A stretch of DNA of 38,762 nt, from NCBI RefSeq assembly GCF_001279775.1, contig NZ_LGDG01000276.1, positions 1 to 38,762 of the forward strand, in the 5' to 3' direction. The notes under the pieces are model-generated. The model was not told the DNA's origin. It did not search any database and was given only the letters and a program-made list of their open reading frames with translations. The translations under genes were made by a program, and so were the position numbers. Source of the DNA: Streptomyces sp. MMG1533. GTDB taxonomy: Bacteria > Actinomycetota > Actinomycetes > Streptomycetales > Streptomycetaceae. This document shows, one piece after another, positions 25,477 to 34,254 of the stretch (positions are counted from its first letter, which is position 1; the number at the start of each line of letters is the position of its first letter).

Positions 25477-26988
25477 ATGGCAGTACAAGAGGGCGTTGCC
25501 CCCGAGACGAAAACAGGCGGCGGGGAGACCGTCCACCGGCTCAAGCCCAACGCCATCGGCCTGCTCGGCGTGGTCTTCATGGCCGTGGCGACAGCGGCGC
25601 CGATCACCGCGATGACCGGCAACGTGCCCTTCATGGTGTCGTCCGGCAACGGCATCGGCGCCCCGGCCAGCTACCTCGTCGCAATGGTCGTCCTGGCAAT
25701 CTTTTCCGTCGGCTTCACATCGATGGCGAAGCACATCACCTCCACCGGCGCCTTCTACGGCTTCATCTCGTACGGCCTCGGCCGCACGGTCGGTCTCGCC
25801 TCCGGGCTCCTCGCGACCTTCGCGTACGTCGTCTTCGAGCCGGCCCTCATCGGCATCTTCTCGACCTTCGCGACGACAACCCTCAATGACCAGACGGGGC
25901 TCGACGTCCCGTGGTGGGCGTTCGCGATCCTGATGCTCGCCGTCAACGCGATGGGCACCTGGTTCGGCGTCTCGGTCGCCGAGAAGCTGCTCGTCGTCCT
26001 CCTGGCCACCGAGGTGACGATCCTCGCGGCGATGGCGATCTCGGTCGCCCTCCACGGCGGCGGCCCGAACGGCTTCACCTTCGGCCCGGTCAACCCGGTC
26101 AACGCCTTCCAGGGAACGAGCGCCGGCCTCGGTCTCTTCTTCGCCTTCTGGTCGTGGGTCGGCTTCGAGTCGACCGCGATGTACGGCGAGGAGTCCCGAG
26201 ACCCGAAGAAGATCATCCCCAAGGCGACGATGATCTCGGTCCTCGGCGTCGGCGTCTTCTACGTCTTCGTCTCCTGGATGGCCATCACGGGCAACGGCGA
26301 GGCTGCGGCGGTGAAGGCCGCCTCCTCGGCGAACCCCCTCGCCCTGTTCTTCAACCCCACCGAGCGGTACGTCGGCCACTGGGCGGTCGACGTCATGCAG
26401 TGGCTGATGATCACCGGTTCACTGGCCTGCGGCATGGCCTTCCACAACTGCGCCTCGCGCTACATGTACGCGCTCGGCCGCGAGGGCGTCCTGCCGTCCC
26501 TGAAGAACACCATCGGCCGCACCCACGCCAAGCACGGCTCGCCGCACATCGCGGGCCTCGTCCAGACCATCGTCAGCGCCGTACTGATCGCCGCGTTCTG
26601 GATCGCGGGCAAGGACCCGTACGCCGGTCTGTACGTCCTGCTCGCCATCCTCGGCACCATGGCGATCCTCGTCGTGCAGGCCGTGTGCTCCTTCGCGGTG
26701 CTGGCGTACTTCCGCTCCCACCACCCCGAGAGCAGGCACTGGTTCAAGACCTTCACCGCCCCGCTCGTCGGCGGCCTGGCGATGCTCGCGGTGGTCGTGC
26801 TGCTGGTGTCCAACATGGGCGTGGCGGCCGGCACGGAGTCCGGCTCGCTGGTGCTGAAGGCGACGCCGTGGCTGGTGGCGCTGATCGCGGCGGCGGGCAT
26901 CGGGTACGCCCAGTACCTCAAGCGCCGGGATCCGGCACGGTACGCGCTGATCGGGCGGACGGTGCTGGAGGAGACGAAGGAGCGCTAG
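25477..26988 (+). CDS. APC-family amino acid/ethanolamine permease
   Basis: The 503-residue protein has about twelve membrane helices and the APC-superfamily pattern. It opens with LKPNAIGLLGVVFMAVATAAP and contains the glycine-rich AFYGFISYGLGRTVGLASG and FWSWVGFESTAMYGEESRDPKK, the typical helix 6 and loop. It lies divergent from eutBC, so uptake of ethanolamine is the natural inference, but amino acid transport is not excluded by sequence. ATG 25477 follows AGGAGAGGGG. A TTGACA at 25366-25371 may be the -35 box, though no good -10 is seen. TTAACG occurs twice in the intergenic region (25324 and 25377), possibly part of a shared regulator site. Confidence 0.88.
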   Translation: MAVQEGVAPETKTGGGETVHRLKPNAIGLLGVVFMAVATAAPITAMTGNVPFMVSSGNGIGAPASYLVAMVVLAIFSVGFTSMAKHITSTGAFYGFISYGLGRTVGLASGLLATFAYVVFEPALIGIFSTFATTTLNDQTGLDVPWWAFAILMLAVNAMGTWFGVSVAEKLLVVLLATEVTILAAMAISVALHGGGPNGFTFGPVNPVNAFQGTSAGLGLFFAFWSWVGFESTAMYGEESRDPKKIIPKATMISVLGVGVFYVFVSWMAITGNGEAAAVKAASSANPLALFFNPTERYVGHWAVDVMQWLMITGSLACGMAFHNCASRYMYALGREGVLPSLKNTIGRTHAKHGSPHIAGLVQTIVSAVLIAAFWIAGKDPYAGLYVLLAILGTMAILVVQAVCSFAVLAYFRSHHPESRHWFKTFTAPLVGGLAMLAVVVLLVSNMGVAAGTESGSLVLKATPWLVALIAAAGIGYAQYLKRRDPARYALIGRTVLEETKER

Positions 26989-27013
26989 TCACAAGCAGGT
27001 CGAGAGTCGGTCA

Positions 27014-27047
27014 TTCGGCCGGGCGCTGCGTGTCAGCCCCGGCCGAA
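27014..27047. terminator. bidirectional terminator between permease and MarR gene
   Basis: A perfect ten-base stem, TTCGGCCGGG against CCCGGCCGAA, has a 14-base loop. It overlaps the last codons and stop of the convergent MarR gene and ends the permease transcript 26 bases after its stop. Confidence 0.6.
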
Positions 27048-27530
27048 GGTCTTGTCCCGGTGCTCCCGCCACCGTTCCATCAGCTTGCTCAGCTCGCCCT
27101 CGAGGTACTCGAAGAAGGCGAGCGTCTCGGCGATCCGCTGCCCGCCGGGGCTCGCGTCGCCCAGGCTGTCGACGCCCTCGCGCAGGGTCTGCTCCCAGCG
27201 CTTGAGGATGGCGTCCCGGTTGGTCAGCGCCTCGTACCACTGGTCGCTGTGCACCCGGTACCGCTCGCGCCGCGAGCCGGGTTCGCGCTCCCGCGAGACC
27301 ATGTGCACCTGCGAGAGATACCGCACCGCACCGGAGACGGCGGCCGGGCTGACCTGGAGCTGTGCGCCGAGTTCGGCGGAGGTCATGGCGCCGGAGTCGG
27401 AGGCGAGCAGCGCGGCGAACACCCGGGCGGCCATTCTCTGCATCCCGGCCTCCACGAGCTGGGCCGCGAAGGCCTCCACGAACTTCGACACGGCCTCCGC
27501 GTCCCGCCCGGCCCCGGCTGATTCGGTCAT
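27033..27530 (-). CDS. MarR/GbsR family transcriptional regulator
   Basis: The 165-residue regulator has a winged helix at about 40-100. The recognition segment is SAELGAQLQVSPAAVSGAVRYL and the wing RERYRVHSD. Helical dimerisation segments at both ends are of the GbsR-like type often coupled to transporters. ATG 27530 (MTESAG) follows TAGGAT at seven bases and lacks a ribosome site, so the mRNA may be leaderless; an ATG at 27539 (MDRMTESAG) is the alternative. It is divergent from an ABC exporter, and a palindrome at 27569-27584 sits over that exporter's -35. It most likely represses the exporter until its drug or metabolite ligand appears. Confidence 0.88.
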   Translation of the reverse strand: MTESAGAGRDAEAVSKFVEAFAAQLVEAGMQRMAARVFAALLASDSGAMTSAELGAQLQVSPAAVSGAVRYLSQVHMVSREREPGSRRERYRVHSDQWYEALTNRDAILKRWEQTLREGVDSLGDASPGGQRIAETLAFFEYLEGELSKLMERWREHRDKTFGRG

Positions 27531-27568
27531 GCGGTCCATCCTAACCGGGCTTCACACGCTTCCTTAAC

Positions 27569-27597
27569 TTCACAAATTTCTGAAAGAAGCGTACGTT
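27569..27597 (+). promoter_or_regulatory. exporter promoter with embedded palindromic operator
   Basis: TTCACA (27569-27574), a 17-base spacer and TACGTT (27592-27597) form a good promoter whose start point coincides with ATG 27605. The palindrome TTCACAAATTTCTGAA (27569-27584, one mismatched pair) covers the -35 and part of the spacer. This fits repression by the divergent MarR protein. Confidence 0.65.
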
Positions 27598-27604
27598 CTG
27601 GAGC

Positions 27605-28513
27605 ATGACGAAGGCCATCACGGTGTCCGGACTGCACAAGTCCTTCGGCCGCACGCACGCGCTCGACGGTCTCGATCTCGAGGTGGAGACGGGGGAAGTA
27701 CACGGCTTCCTCGGGCCGAACGGCTCCGGCAAATCCACCACGATCCGCGTCCTGCTCGGCCTGCTGCGCGCCGACTCGGGCGCCGCGCAGGTCCTCGGCC
27801 TCGACCCGTGGGCGGACGCGGTCGAGGTGCACCGCCGGATCGCGTACGTCCCCGGCGACGTGACCCTGTGGCGGAATCTGTCGGGCGGCGAGGTCATCGA
27901 CCTCTACGGCCGTCTCCGCGGGGGCCTCGACACCCGGCGCCGCGCCGAGCTGGTCGAACGGTTCGAACTCGACCCGACGAAGAAGGGGCGGACGTACTCG
28001 AAGGGCAACCGGCAGAAGGTCGCCCTGGTCGCCGCGTTCGCCTCGGACGTCGACCTGCTGATCCTGGACGAGCCGACCTCTGGCCTGGACCCGCTGATGG
28101 AGGCGGTCTTCCAGCGATGCGTGGAGGAGGAGCGGGACCGGGGCCGGACGGTGCTGCTGTCCTCGCACATCTTGAGCGAGGTCGAGGAGCTCTGCGACCG
28201 CGTCAGCATCATCCGCAAGGGGCGCACGGTCGAGACCGGCTCGCTCGCCGACCTGCGCCACCTGACGCGGACCAGCCTGAGCGCCGAACTCGCGGCAGCA
28301 CCCAACGGGTTGACGCACCTCCCCGGCGTCCACGACCTCGACGTACAGGGAAACCGGGTGAGGCTCCAGGTCGACACCGACAAGCTGGACGCCGTCCTGC
28401 GGTCGCTGGGCGAGGCGGGCGTACGGTCCCTGACCTCGACACCGCCGACGCTGGAGGAGCTGTTCCTGCGCCACTACCAGGAGGACGTCGAGACAGAGGC
28501 GGCGGCCCGATGA
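27605..28513 (+). CDS. ABC exporter ATP-binding protein (DrrA-like)
   Basis: The 302-residue ATPase has Walker [10 protein letters not shown] (37-45), a signature in the exporter variant form [11 protein letters not shown], Walker [13 protein letters not shown] and the switch histidine in LLSSHIL. The roughly 80-residue C-terminal extension is typical of antibiotic-export ATPases of the DrrA type. It starts at ATG 27605; the GGAG just before it is too close to serve as a ribosome site, so the gene is probably leaderless. It overlaps the permease start as ATGA. It would drive efflux of a hydrophobic compound across the membrane. Confidence 0.93.
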   Translation: MTKAITVSGLHKSFGRTHALDGLDLEVETGEVHGFLGPNGSGKSTTIRVLLGLLRADSGAAQVLGLDPWADAVEVHRRIAYVPGDVTLWRNLSGGEVIDLYGRLRGGLDTRRRAELVERFELDPTKKGRTYSKGNRQKVALVAAFASDVDLLILDEPTSGLDPLMEAVFQRCVEEERDRGRTVLLSSHILSEVEELCDRVSIIRKGRTVETGSLADLRHLTRTSLSAELAAAPNGLTHLPGVHDLDVQGNRVRLQVDTDKLDAVLRSLGEAGVRSLTSTPPTLEELFLRHYQEDVETEAAAR

Positions 28514-30111
28514 CCGCCCTTTCGGCCCTACGGCCCGGGGGCTCCCGCCAACTCGCGGGCACCGGCACCCTGTTGCGCTTCGCCCTGCGCCGCGACCGCG
28601 CGATGATCCCGATCTGGATCGGCGTGAACGCGCTGATGGTCCTCTCCATGCCGAACACCCTGAAGGGCCTGTACGGCACCACCGCCGAACGCGCCGACCT
28701 GGTACGCCAGGTGGAGACCAACTCCTCCCTGCGCGCGATGGTCGGCCCGGTCTTCGACGACTCGCTCGGCGCGCTGACCGCATGGCGCGTCGGCGTGTAC
28801 GCGGGCGCGCTGGCCGCCGCGATGGGCCTCCTCGTCGTCGTACGGCACACCCGGGACGAGGAGGAGAGCGGCCGCCAGGAACTGGTGGCGTCGGGGATGG
28901 TGGGCCGCAGGGCCTCCTTGACGGCGGCGCTGCTGGCCGCGGCCGTCGCGAACACCGTACTGGCCCTGCTGCTGACGGCCGGACTGGCCGGACACGGCGG
29001 CGCGGGAGCCCTGGCCTTCGGGCTCGGGATCGCCGCCGTCGGCATGGTCTTCGCCACGATGGCCGCGATCGTCGCCCAGCTCACGGAGAGCGCGCGCCTG
29101 GCCCGCGGCCTGACGGCGGGGGTGCTCGGCGCGGCCTTCGTGCTGCGCGCGGCCGGTGACTCGGCGACGGACGACGGTTCGTCCGTCCTGACCTGGCTGT
29201 CGCCGATCGGCTGGCTGGAGAACCTACGGCCCTTCGCGGCCGAACGCTGGTGGGTCCTGCTCCTGTTCGCCGCGGCGGTGGCCTCGCAGGCGGCCGTCGC
29301 CTACGCCCTCGCCGGCCGCCGGGACCTCGGCATGAGCTTCCTGCCGACCCGCCCGGGACCGGCCTCCGGCCGCCTGGGCTCGGCGGCGGCACTGGCCTGG
29401 CGGCTGCAACGCGGCAGCGTGCTCGGCTGGAGCATCGGCTTCTTCCTCGCCGGGGTCGTCTACGGCGGGCTGACCGACGGTGCGGCCGACCTCGTCGGCG
29501 ACAACGCCAACGCCCGCGAGATCATCGAACGCATGGGAGGTCAGTCGGGGATCACGGACGCGTTCCTGTCGGCGATGATCGGCATGCTCGGCCTGATCTC
29601 CGCGCTGTACATCGTCGCCTCCGTCCTACGACTGCACGGCGAGGAGACCTCGGGGCGCGCGGAACCGGTGCTGGCGAACGCCGTGGGACGGCTGCGGTGG
29701 GCCGCCGGGCACCTGGTGATCGCCTTCGGCGGTTCCGTACTGATCATGCTGCTCGCCGGGTTGGGCTTCGCCGTGGGATACGGCAAGGAGGTCGGGCCGA
29801 TCCTGGGGGCGTGTCTGGTGCAGGTGGCCGCGGTGTGGGTGATCGGCGGACTGGCGGTGCTGCTGCACGGGCTGGCTCCCCGGGCGGCGGTGGCGGCCTG
29901 GGGAGTGGCCGGGGCGGTGCTGCTGATCGGCTGGGTCGGGCCCGCGCTGGACGTTCCGCAGGCGGTGCTGGACGTCTCCCCGTTCGGGCATCTGCCGAAG
30001 CTGCCGGGCGGGGGGATGGAGTGGGGGCCGGTGCTCATCCTTGTGTTGATGGCCCTCGCGCTGACCGGTGCGGGACTGGCGGGGCTGCGGCGGCGCGACA
30101 TGACGACGTGA
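28510..30111 (+). CDS. ABC exporter permease (ABC-2 type, double length)
   Basis: The 533-residue permease has about twelve hydrophobic helices in two halves. The halves look alike: each begins with an arginine-rich segment before a tryptophan-containing helix ([17 protein letters not shown] and [15 protein letters not shown]). This is a fused two-fold version of ABC-2 drug exporters, as in tetronasin-type resistance pumps. Each half has an [15 protein letters not shown] or [13 protein letters not shown] loop, which supports internal duplication. ATG 28510 overlaps the ATPase stop. No biosynthetic cluster is adjacent, so the substrate is unknown. Confidence 0.92.
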   Translation: MTALSALRPGGSRQLAGTGTLLRFALRRDRAMIPIWIGVNALMVLSMPNTLKGLYGTTAERADLVRQVETNSSLRAMVGPVFDDSLGALTAWRVGVYAGALAAAMGLLVVVRHTRDEEESGRQELVASGMVGRRASLTAALLAAAVANTVLALLLTAGLAGHGGAGALAFGLGIAAVGMVFATMAAIVAQLTESARLARGLTAGVLGAAFVLRAAGDSATDDGSSVLTWLSPIGWLENLRPFAAERWWVLLLFAAAVASQAAVAYALAGRRDLGMSFLPTRPGPASGRLGSAAALAWRLQRGSVLGWSIGFFLAGVVYGGLTDGAADLVGDNANAREIIERMGGQSGITDAFLSAMIGMLGLISALYIVASVLRLHGEETSGRAEPVLANAVGRLRWAAGHLVIAFGGSVLIMLLAGLGFAVGYGKEVGPILGACLVQVAAVWVIGGLAVLLHGLAPRAAVAAWGVAGAVLLIGWVGPALDVPQAVLDVSPFGHLPKLPGGGMEWGPVLILVLMALALTGAGLAGLRRRDMTT

Positions 30112-30148
30112 CCGGCGGTGGGAACCTCGGGGCGGCCTGCGCACGTCC

Positions 30149-30382
30149 ATGCCGGGCATGGGACAACGTATGCAGGCCGCCGGAGGATGCCTGACGGCGG
30201 CGGTCGGCGCCGGCGCGGGACTCGCGGTGTGGTCCGTCGGCGTCCGGGAGCGGTTCTGGCGCTTCGAGCAGGCACCCGACTGGAGCGTGCTCTACGCCGA
30301 GTTGCCGCTGATGATCCTCGGCGGCACCGCCGCCGCCCTCGGCTGCTGGGCGCTGCTCCGGCGCCTCAGACCTCGACGCTGA
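30149..30382 (+). CDS. small hypothetical membrane protein
   Basis: The 77-residue product contains two likely membrane helices (GGCLTAAVGAGAGLAVWSVGV and LPLMILGGTAAALGCWALL) separated by a charged, aromatic segment (RERFWRFEQAPDW), and a basic C-terminus. It starts 37 bases after the exporter permease, so it may belong to that operon. In-frame ATG codons at 30149, 30158 and 30170 are all possible starts; none has a strong ribosome site. The last 17 bases overlap the end of the convergent P450 gene. I do not recognise the family. Confidence 0.6.
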   Translation: MPGMGQRMQAAGGCLTAAVGAGAGLAVWSVGVRERFWRFEQAPDWSVLYAELPLMILGGTAAALGCWALLRRLRPRR

Positions 30383-31568
30383 GCCCCTCCAGCCCCCGGA
30401 TCACGAAGTTCGGCTTGCGCCGCGGCTCCGCCGCCAGGTCGAGCGTCGGGGCCTTCTCCAGCAGTGCCGTCATCGATGCCGCCAGCTCGATACGGGCCAG
30501 CGGGGCGCCGATGCAGTAGTGGATGCCGGCGCTGAAGGAGATGTGCGGGTTGTCCTCGCGGGTCAGGTCGAGCCGGGCGGGGTCGGTGAAGACCTCGGGG
30601 TCGTGGTTGGCGGAGCCGAAGAGCATCGCGATCTCCGCGCCCCTCGGGATCGTCGTGCCGTCGATCTCGATGTCGTCCAGGACCCAGCGCTCGAAGAGCT
30701 GGAGCGGGGTGTCGTAGCGCATCAGCTCCTCCACGGCGGACGGGACCAGGGAGTGGTCCGCCCGCAGGGCCGCCAGCTGGTCCGGATTGCGGAACAGGGC
30801 CCACCAGCCGTTGACCGTCGCGTTCACCGTGGCCTCGTGGCCCGCGTTCAGCAGCAGCACGCAGGTCGAGATCATCTCCTGCTCGGTCAGCCGGTCGCCC
30901 TCGTCGTGCGCCGCGATCAGCCCCGAGATCAGGTCCTCGCCCGGCGCCTTGCGACGCTCGGCGATCAGCTCGCGGAGGTAGTCGGAGAACTCGACCGACG
31001 CACGCACCGCCCTGGCCGCCACGTCCTGCGACGGGCTCAGCTCGTACATCCCGCAGATGTCCGCCGACCAGGGCCGCAGCGGCGCCCGGTCCGACTCGGG
31101 GATCCCCAGCATCTCCGCGATGACCGCCACCGGGAGCGGCTCCGCGACATCCGTCAGCAGGTCGCCGCCGCCCTTCTCCACCAGCGCCGACACCAGCTCG
31201 TCCGCCAGCCCGTGCACATACGGCTTCAGCTGCTCCACCGTGCGCGGCGTGAACGCCTTCGACACCAGGCGCCGGATCCGGGTGTGGTCCGGCGGCTCCA
31301 GATCCAGCATGCCGTGGTCGTTCAGCACATGGAACGGCTCGTGCTCCGCCGGCGGCGCCGTCCGCCCGAAGTCCTCGTGCGTGAACCGGTGCTGGTACGT
31401 CCGCCCCAGCCGCCGGTCCCGCAGCAGCGCGGAGACGTCCGCGTGGTGCGACACCAGCCACTGCCGGGTCGGCTCGTAGTACTGCACACGGCCACGCTCA
31501 CGCAGCTCGGCGTACGCGGGGTAGGGGTCGGCGACGAACGCCGGGTCCCAGGGGTCGAAGGCTGCCAT
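30366..31568 (-). CDS. cytochrome P450, CYP107-like
   Basis: This 400-residue soluble P450 has the heme ligand C352 in FSAGIHYCIGAPLARIE. The oxygen-activation helix is LLLNAGHEATVNA, and the K-helix ExxR is in EELMRYD. ELSPSQDVAARAV and HVLNDHGMLDLEPPDHTRIRR are standard CYP107-type segments. The overall look and the linkage to purA recall CYP107U of S. coelicolor, which is from memory and not tested. It needs a ferredoxin and reductase, neither of which is next to it. ATG 31568 has TAGCGT ending six bases upstream and no ribosome site. The I-helix has A-T where T-T is usual (HEATV), a mild variant near the oxygen site. Confidence 0.93.
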   Translation of the reverse strand: MAAFDPWDPAFVADPYPAYAELRERGRVQYYEPTRQWLVSHHADVSALLRDRRLGRTYQHRFTHEDFGRTAPPAEHEPFHVLNDHGMLDLEPPDHTRIRRLVSKAFTPRTVEQLKPYVHGLADELVSALVEKGGGDLLTDVAEPLPVAVIAEMLGIPESDRAPLRPWSADICGMYELSPSQDVAARAVRASVEFSDYLRELIAERRKAPGEDLISGLIAAHDEGDRLTEQEMISTCVLLLNAGHEATVNATVNGWWALFRNPDQLAALRADHSLVPSAVEELMRYDTPLQLFERWVLDDIEIDGTTIPRGAEIAMLFGSANHDPEVFTDPARLDLTREDNPHISFSAGIHYCIGAPLARIELAASMTALLEKAPTLDLAAEPRRKPNFVIRGLEGLSVEV

Positions 31569-31574
31569 GGACGG

Positions 31575-31580
31575 ACGCTA
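31575..31580 (-). promoter_or_regulatory. candidate leaderless -10 box of the P450 gene
   Basis: TAGCGT on the minus strand ends six bases before ATG 31568, and there is no Shine-Dalgarno. The -35 is not clear (TGGTCA at 18-base spacing is a weak candidate). Confidence 0.4.
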
Positions 31581-31632
31581 GCCCGGCAGCCCCTCACCTG
31601 ACCAGGGGTGTCTCACTGTCCGCGGCACGCTC

Positions 31633-32070
31633 TCACGGTGCGCCGAAGTCGGGGATGGTCACCGAGCCGTCCGCCGCCAGCGGGAACCCGGGGTTGTGGG
31701 CGACCTCCCAGGCGTGGCCGTCCGGGTCGACGAAGGCGCCGGAGTAGAAGCCGATGGCGTTGACGGCGGCGGGCTTGGTGATGGTGCCGCCGGCCTGTTC
31801 CACCACCGAGAGGAGCGCGTCGGCCTCCTCGTCGGACCGGACGTTGTGGGCCAGGGCGATCCCACCGAAGCCGGCCGCCCTCGGCCCGGGCTCCAGACCG
31901 CAGTCCTCGGCGAGCTTCGCGTGGCTCCACAGAACCAGCCCCAGGCCGCCCGCCTGGAAGAAGACGGTGTCCTCGACTTCCTGCCCCCGCCAGCCCAGAG
32001 CCTCGTAGAAGGCCTTGGACCGGGCGAGGTCGGAAACACCCAGCGTGATCAGAGTGATGCGCTGTTCCAT
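31633..32070 (-). CDS. VOC superfamily (glyoxalase/dioxygenase-like) protein
   Basis: The 145-residue protein has the paired beta-alpha-beta-beta-beta modules of the vicinal-oxygen-chelate fold. It begins RITLITLGVSDLARSKAFYEALGW and ends the second module with FVDPDGHAWEVAHNP. That last segment contains the usual metal-ligand glutamate region, but the first-strand metal histidine is replaced (ITLGVSD). It therefore may bind a ligand rather than catalyse metal-dependent chemistry. It is cytoplasmic. ATG 32070 has TACCGT ending six bases upstream, so it is likely leaderless. No operon partner is evident. Confidence 0.85.
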   Translation of the reverse strand: MEQRITLITLGVSDLARSKAFYEALGWRGQEVEDTVFFQAGGLGLVLWSHAKLAEDCGLEPGPRAAGFGGIALAHNVRSDEEADALLSVVEQAGGTITKPAAVNAIGFYSGAFVDPDGHAWEVAHNPGFPLAADGSVTIPDFGAP

Positions 32071-32076
32071 GCCATC

Positions 32077-32082
32077 ACGGTA
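32077..32082 (-). promoter_or_regulatory. candidate leaderless -10 box of the VOC gene
   Basis: TACCGT on the minus strand ends six bases before ATG 32070. No -35 was assigned. Confidence 0.4.
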
Positions 32083-32114
32083 CTTCGCCCACCCCTCCCG
32101 GCCGCGAAGGCCGC

Positions 32115-32789
32115 TCACCCCGGCGTCACCAGCCGCGCCTCGTACGCGAACACCGCCGCCTGGGTGCGGTCCCGCAGGCCCAGCTTGACCAGGATCCTGC
32201 TGACGTGGGTCTTGATCGTCGACTCGGCCACCACCAGCCGTTCCGCTATCTCCGCGTTCGACAGGCCCTGGGCGATCAGGACCAGTACCTCCGTCTCCCG
32301 TTCGGTCAGGTCGCCGTACGCCGCCTGCGCGGACGGCATGAGGCGCGGGGCCTCGGACAGCTTCGAGAACTCGGTGATCAGACGCTTGGTGACCGTGGGG
32401 GCGAGCAGGGCCTCCCCGGACGCCACCACCCTTACCCCGTCGGCGAGTTGGCGGGCCGAGGCGTCCTTGAGGAGGAAGCCGGAGGCTCCCGCTCGCAGCG
32501 CCTGGTACACGTACTCGTCGAGGTCGAAGGTGGTGAGGACGAGCACCTTCGCGGTGCCGTCCGCGGCGACGATCTCGCGGGTCGCCTCGATGCCGTTCAG
32601 CTCCGGCATGCGGATGTCCATCAGGACCACGTCCGGGGCGAGTTCACGCACCCGGTCGACCGCCTCCCGTCCGTTGACCGCCTCGCCGACGACCTCGATG
32701 TCCGGCATGGCGTTCAGCAGTACCGAGAAACCCTCGCGCACCATCATCTGGTCGTCCGCGATCAGCACACGGATCGTGCCCTGCGTCAT
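32115..32789 (-). CDS. NarL/LuxR-family response regulator
   Basis: The 224-residue regulator has a receiver domain (5-120) with acid pair D12-D13, phosphorylated D58 in VVLMDIRMPEL, and K in GFLLKDAS. The DNA-binding domain is a LuxR/NarL four-helix unit (about 160-220): LTERETEVLVLIAQGLSN, AEIAERLVVAESTIKTHVSRI. It overlaps the stop of its kinase as ATGA and is its cognate partner. It is clearly paralogous to the regulator at 34255-34938, with an almost identical recognition helix, so the two may bind overlapping sites. Targets are not known. Confidence 0.95.
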   Translation of the reverse strand: MTQGTIRVLIADDQMMVREGFSVLLNAMPDIEVVGEAVNGREAVDRVRELAPDVVLMDIRMPELNGIEATREIVAADGTAKVLVLTTFDLDEYVYQALRAGASGFLLKDASARQLADGVRVVASGEALLAPTVTKRLITEFSKLSEAPRLMPSAQAAYGDLTERETEVLVLIAQGLSNAEIAERLVVAESTIKTHVSRILVKLGLRDRTQAAVFAYEARLVTPG

Positions 32790-34150
32790 GCGTCGCCCTC
32801 GCTCACGACGGGCACCGGCAGGAACACCGTCACCTCGTATCCTCCAGCGTCCGTCGCGCCCGCCGTCATCTCGCCGTTGAGCATGGAGACGCGCTCCCGC
32901 ATGCCGGTGATGCCGTGCCCGGCGCCGGGCGAGGGCTTCACCAGGGCCGGCGCGGGCGGCGGGTCGTTGACTATGCGCAGGCCCAGCCCGCCGAGGACGT
33001 AACCGATCTCGACCCGGGCGCCCGCACCGGGCGCGTGCCGCAGCGTGTTGCTCAGTGCCTCCTGCACGATCCGGTACGCCGACAGCTCGACGCCCTGCGG
33101 CAGTTCGCGCACCGCTCCGGTCACCGTCTTGTCGACGGCCAGCCCCGCGTCCCGCACGTTGGCCAGCAGCGCGTCCAGGTCGGCGAGGGTCGGCTGCGGG
33201 GCGTCCGGGGCCTCGTAGTCCTCGGCGCGGACGACGCCCAGGACGCGGCGCAGTTCGGTGAGGGCCGCGACCGCGTTCTCCCGGATGGTGACGAAGGCCC
33301 GCTCCAGCTCCGGCGGCGGGTTCTCCACCCGGTAGGGGGCGGCCTCCGCCTGGATGGCGACGACCGACATGTGGTGCGCGACCACGTCGTGCAGCTCGCG
33401 GGCGATCGTCGTGCGCTCCTCCAGGAGGGTGCGGCGGGAGCGCTCGTGCGCGGTCACCGTCTGCTGGGCGGTCACCTCCTGCTCGGCGTCCCGGCGTATG
33501 TGCCAGACGGTGACGGCGAGGAAGACCAGCGCGGAGACGACCATCATGGGCCCGGTGTTCGAGGAGTAGTGGCCCCCGCCGAGGACGGTCTCGGCGCCGA
33601 TGCCGTACACCCCGGTCAGGACCCACATCCACGCCGCCGTACGCGGTCTGGTCCGCACGGCCACGACCGTCAGCACGATCAGGTGGCCGGCGAAGCTGCC
33701 GGCCCGCCACGGCCAGTCGTCCCAGCTGTTGCCGAACACCGCGGCGACCGGGGCGGCCGCAACGGAGAACCAGAACGCCCCGACGGGCCGCAGCAGCACC
33801 AGCAACACCGGACACACGGCCAGCAGGGCGCTGATCAGCGAGCCGATGTCGCCCTGCTCCTCGGCCGCGGAGGCGGCGATGGTCGCCGCCAGCAGTCCGG
33901 CGGCCAGCACCACGGCGTGCGGTGTCCAGGCCGTGTACTCCCGGATGCGTGGGGGCAGCCGCCTGGTCAGGGGGCCGTCGACGCTCATGCGGGGCAGCGG
34001 GCGGTAGGCGAAGGCGTCGTGGAACAGGTCCTGCCGCAGCCCGCGCAGGGCGTCCGCGGCCAGCCGGAACTCCGGGCTGCGCTGCTTGTACGCGGCGTAC
34101 GGGTCGTGCGGCGTCGGCTGCGGCGGCTGCGTCTGGGTCGTCTCGGTCAC
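32786..34150 (-). CDS. HisKA_3-type sensor histidine kinase
   Basis: The 454-residue kinase has a roughly 75-residue cytoplasmic N-terminus, four to six membrane helices (about 78-215) with only short outer loops, and then a coiled linker. The dimerisation/phosphoacceptor helix carries H254 in ARELHDVVAHHMSVV. The ATPase domain has QEALSNTLRHAPG (N-box) and GAGHGITGMRERV (G-box). This is the NarX/DesK-type layout. The absence of a large sensor domain suggests that it senses a membrane condition or a ligand within the bilayer. GTG 34150 has TACCGT ending seven bases upstream and no ribosome site, so it is probably leaderless. Confidence 0.94.
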   Translation of the reverse strand: MTETTQTQPPQPTPHDPYAAYKQRSPEFRLAADALRGLRQDLFHDAFAYRPLPRMSVDGPLTRRLPPRIREYTAWTPHAVVLAAGLLAATIAASAAEEQGDIGSLISALLAVCPVLLVLLRPVGAFWFSVAAAPVAAVFGNSWDDWPWRAGSFAGHLIVLTVVAVRTRPRTAAWMWVLTGVYGIGAETVLGGGHYSSNTGPMMVVSALVFLAVTVWHIRRDAEQEVTAQQTVTAHERSRRTLLEERTTIARELHDVVAHHMSVVAIQAEAAPYRVENPPPELERAFVTIRENAVAALTELRRVLGVVRAEDYEAPDAPQPTLADLDALLANVRDAGLAVDKTVTGAVRELPQGVELSAYRIVQEALSNTLRHAPGAGARVEIGYVLGGLGLRIVNDPPPAPALVKPSPGAGHGITGMRERVSMLNGEMTAGATDAGGYEVTVFLPVPVVSEGDA

Positions 34151-34157
34151 ATACAGA

Positions 34158-34163
34158 ACGGTA
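34158..34163 (-). promoter_or_regulatory. candidate leaderless -10 box of the first two-component operon
   Basis: TACCGT on the minus strand ends seven bases before GTG 34150 of the kinase. Confidence 0.4.
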
Positions 34164-34193
34164 GGCGGAGGCCCGGGTAGCGGTCGTCACCAG

Positions 34194-34221
34194 TGAGAGG
34201 GGTCCTTCGGCATCCCTCTCA
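34194..34221 (-). terminator. hairpin between the two two-component operons
   Basis: TGAGAGGG and CCCTCTCA form a perfect eight-base stem with a 12-base loop, 34 bases past the stop of the upstream response regulator. It separates that operon from the next kinase gene on the same strand. Confidence 0.6.
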
Positions 34222-34254
34222 GGTACTACGCGTACCGACACGGGTCGGCGCAGG

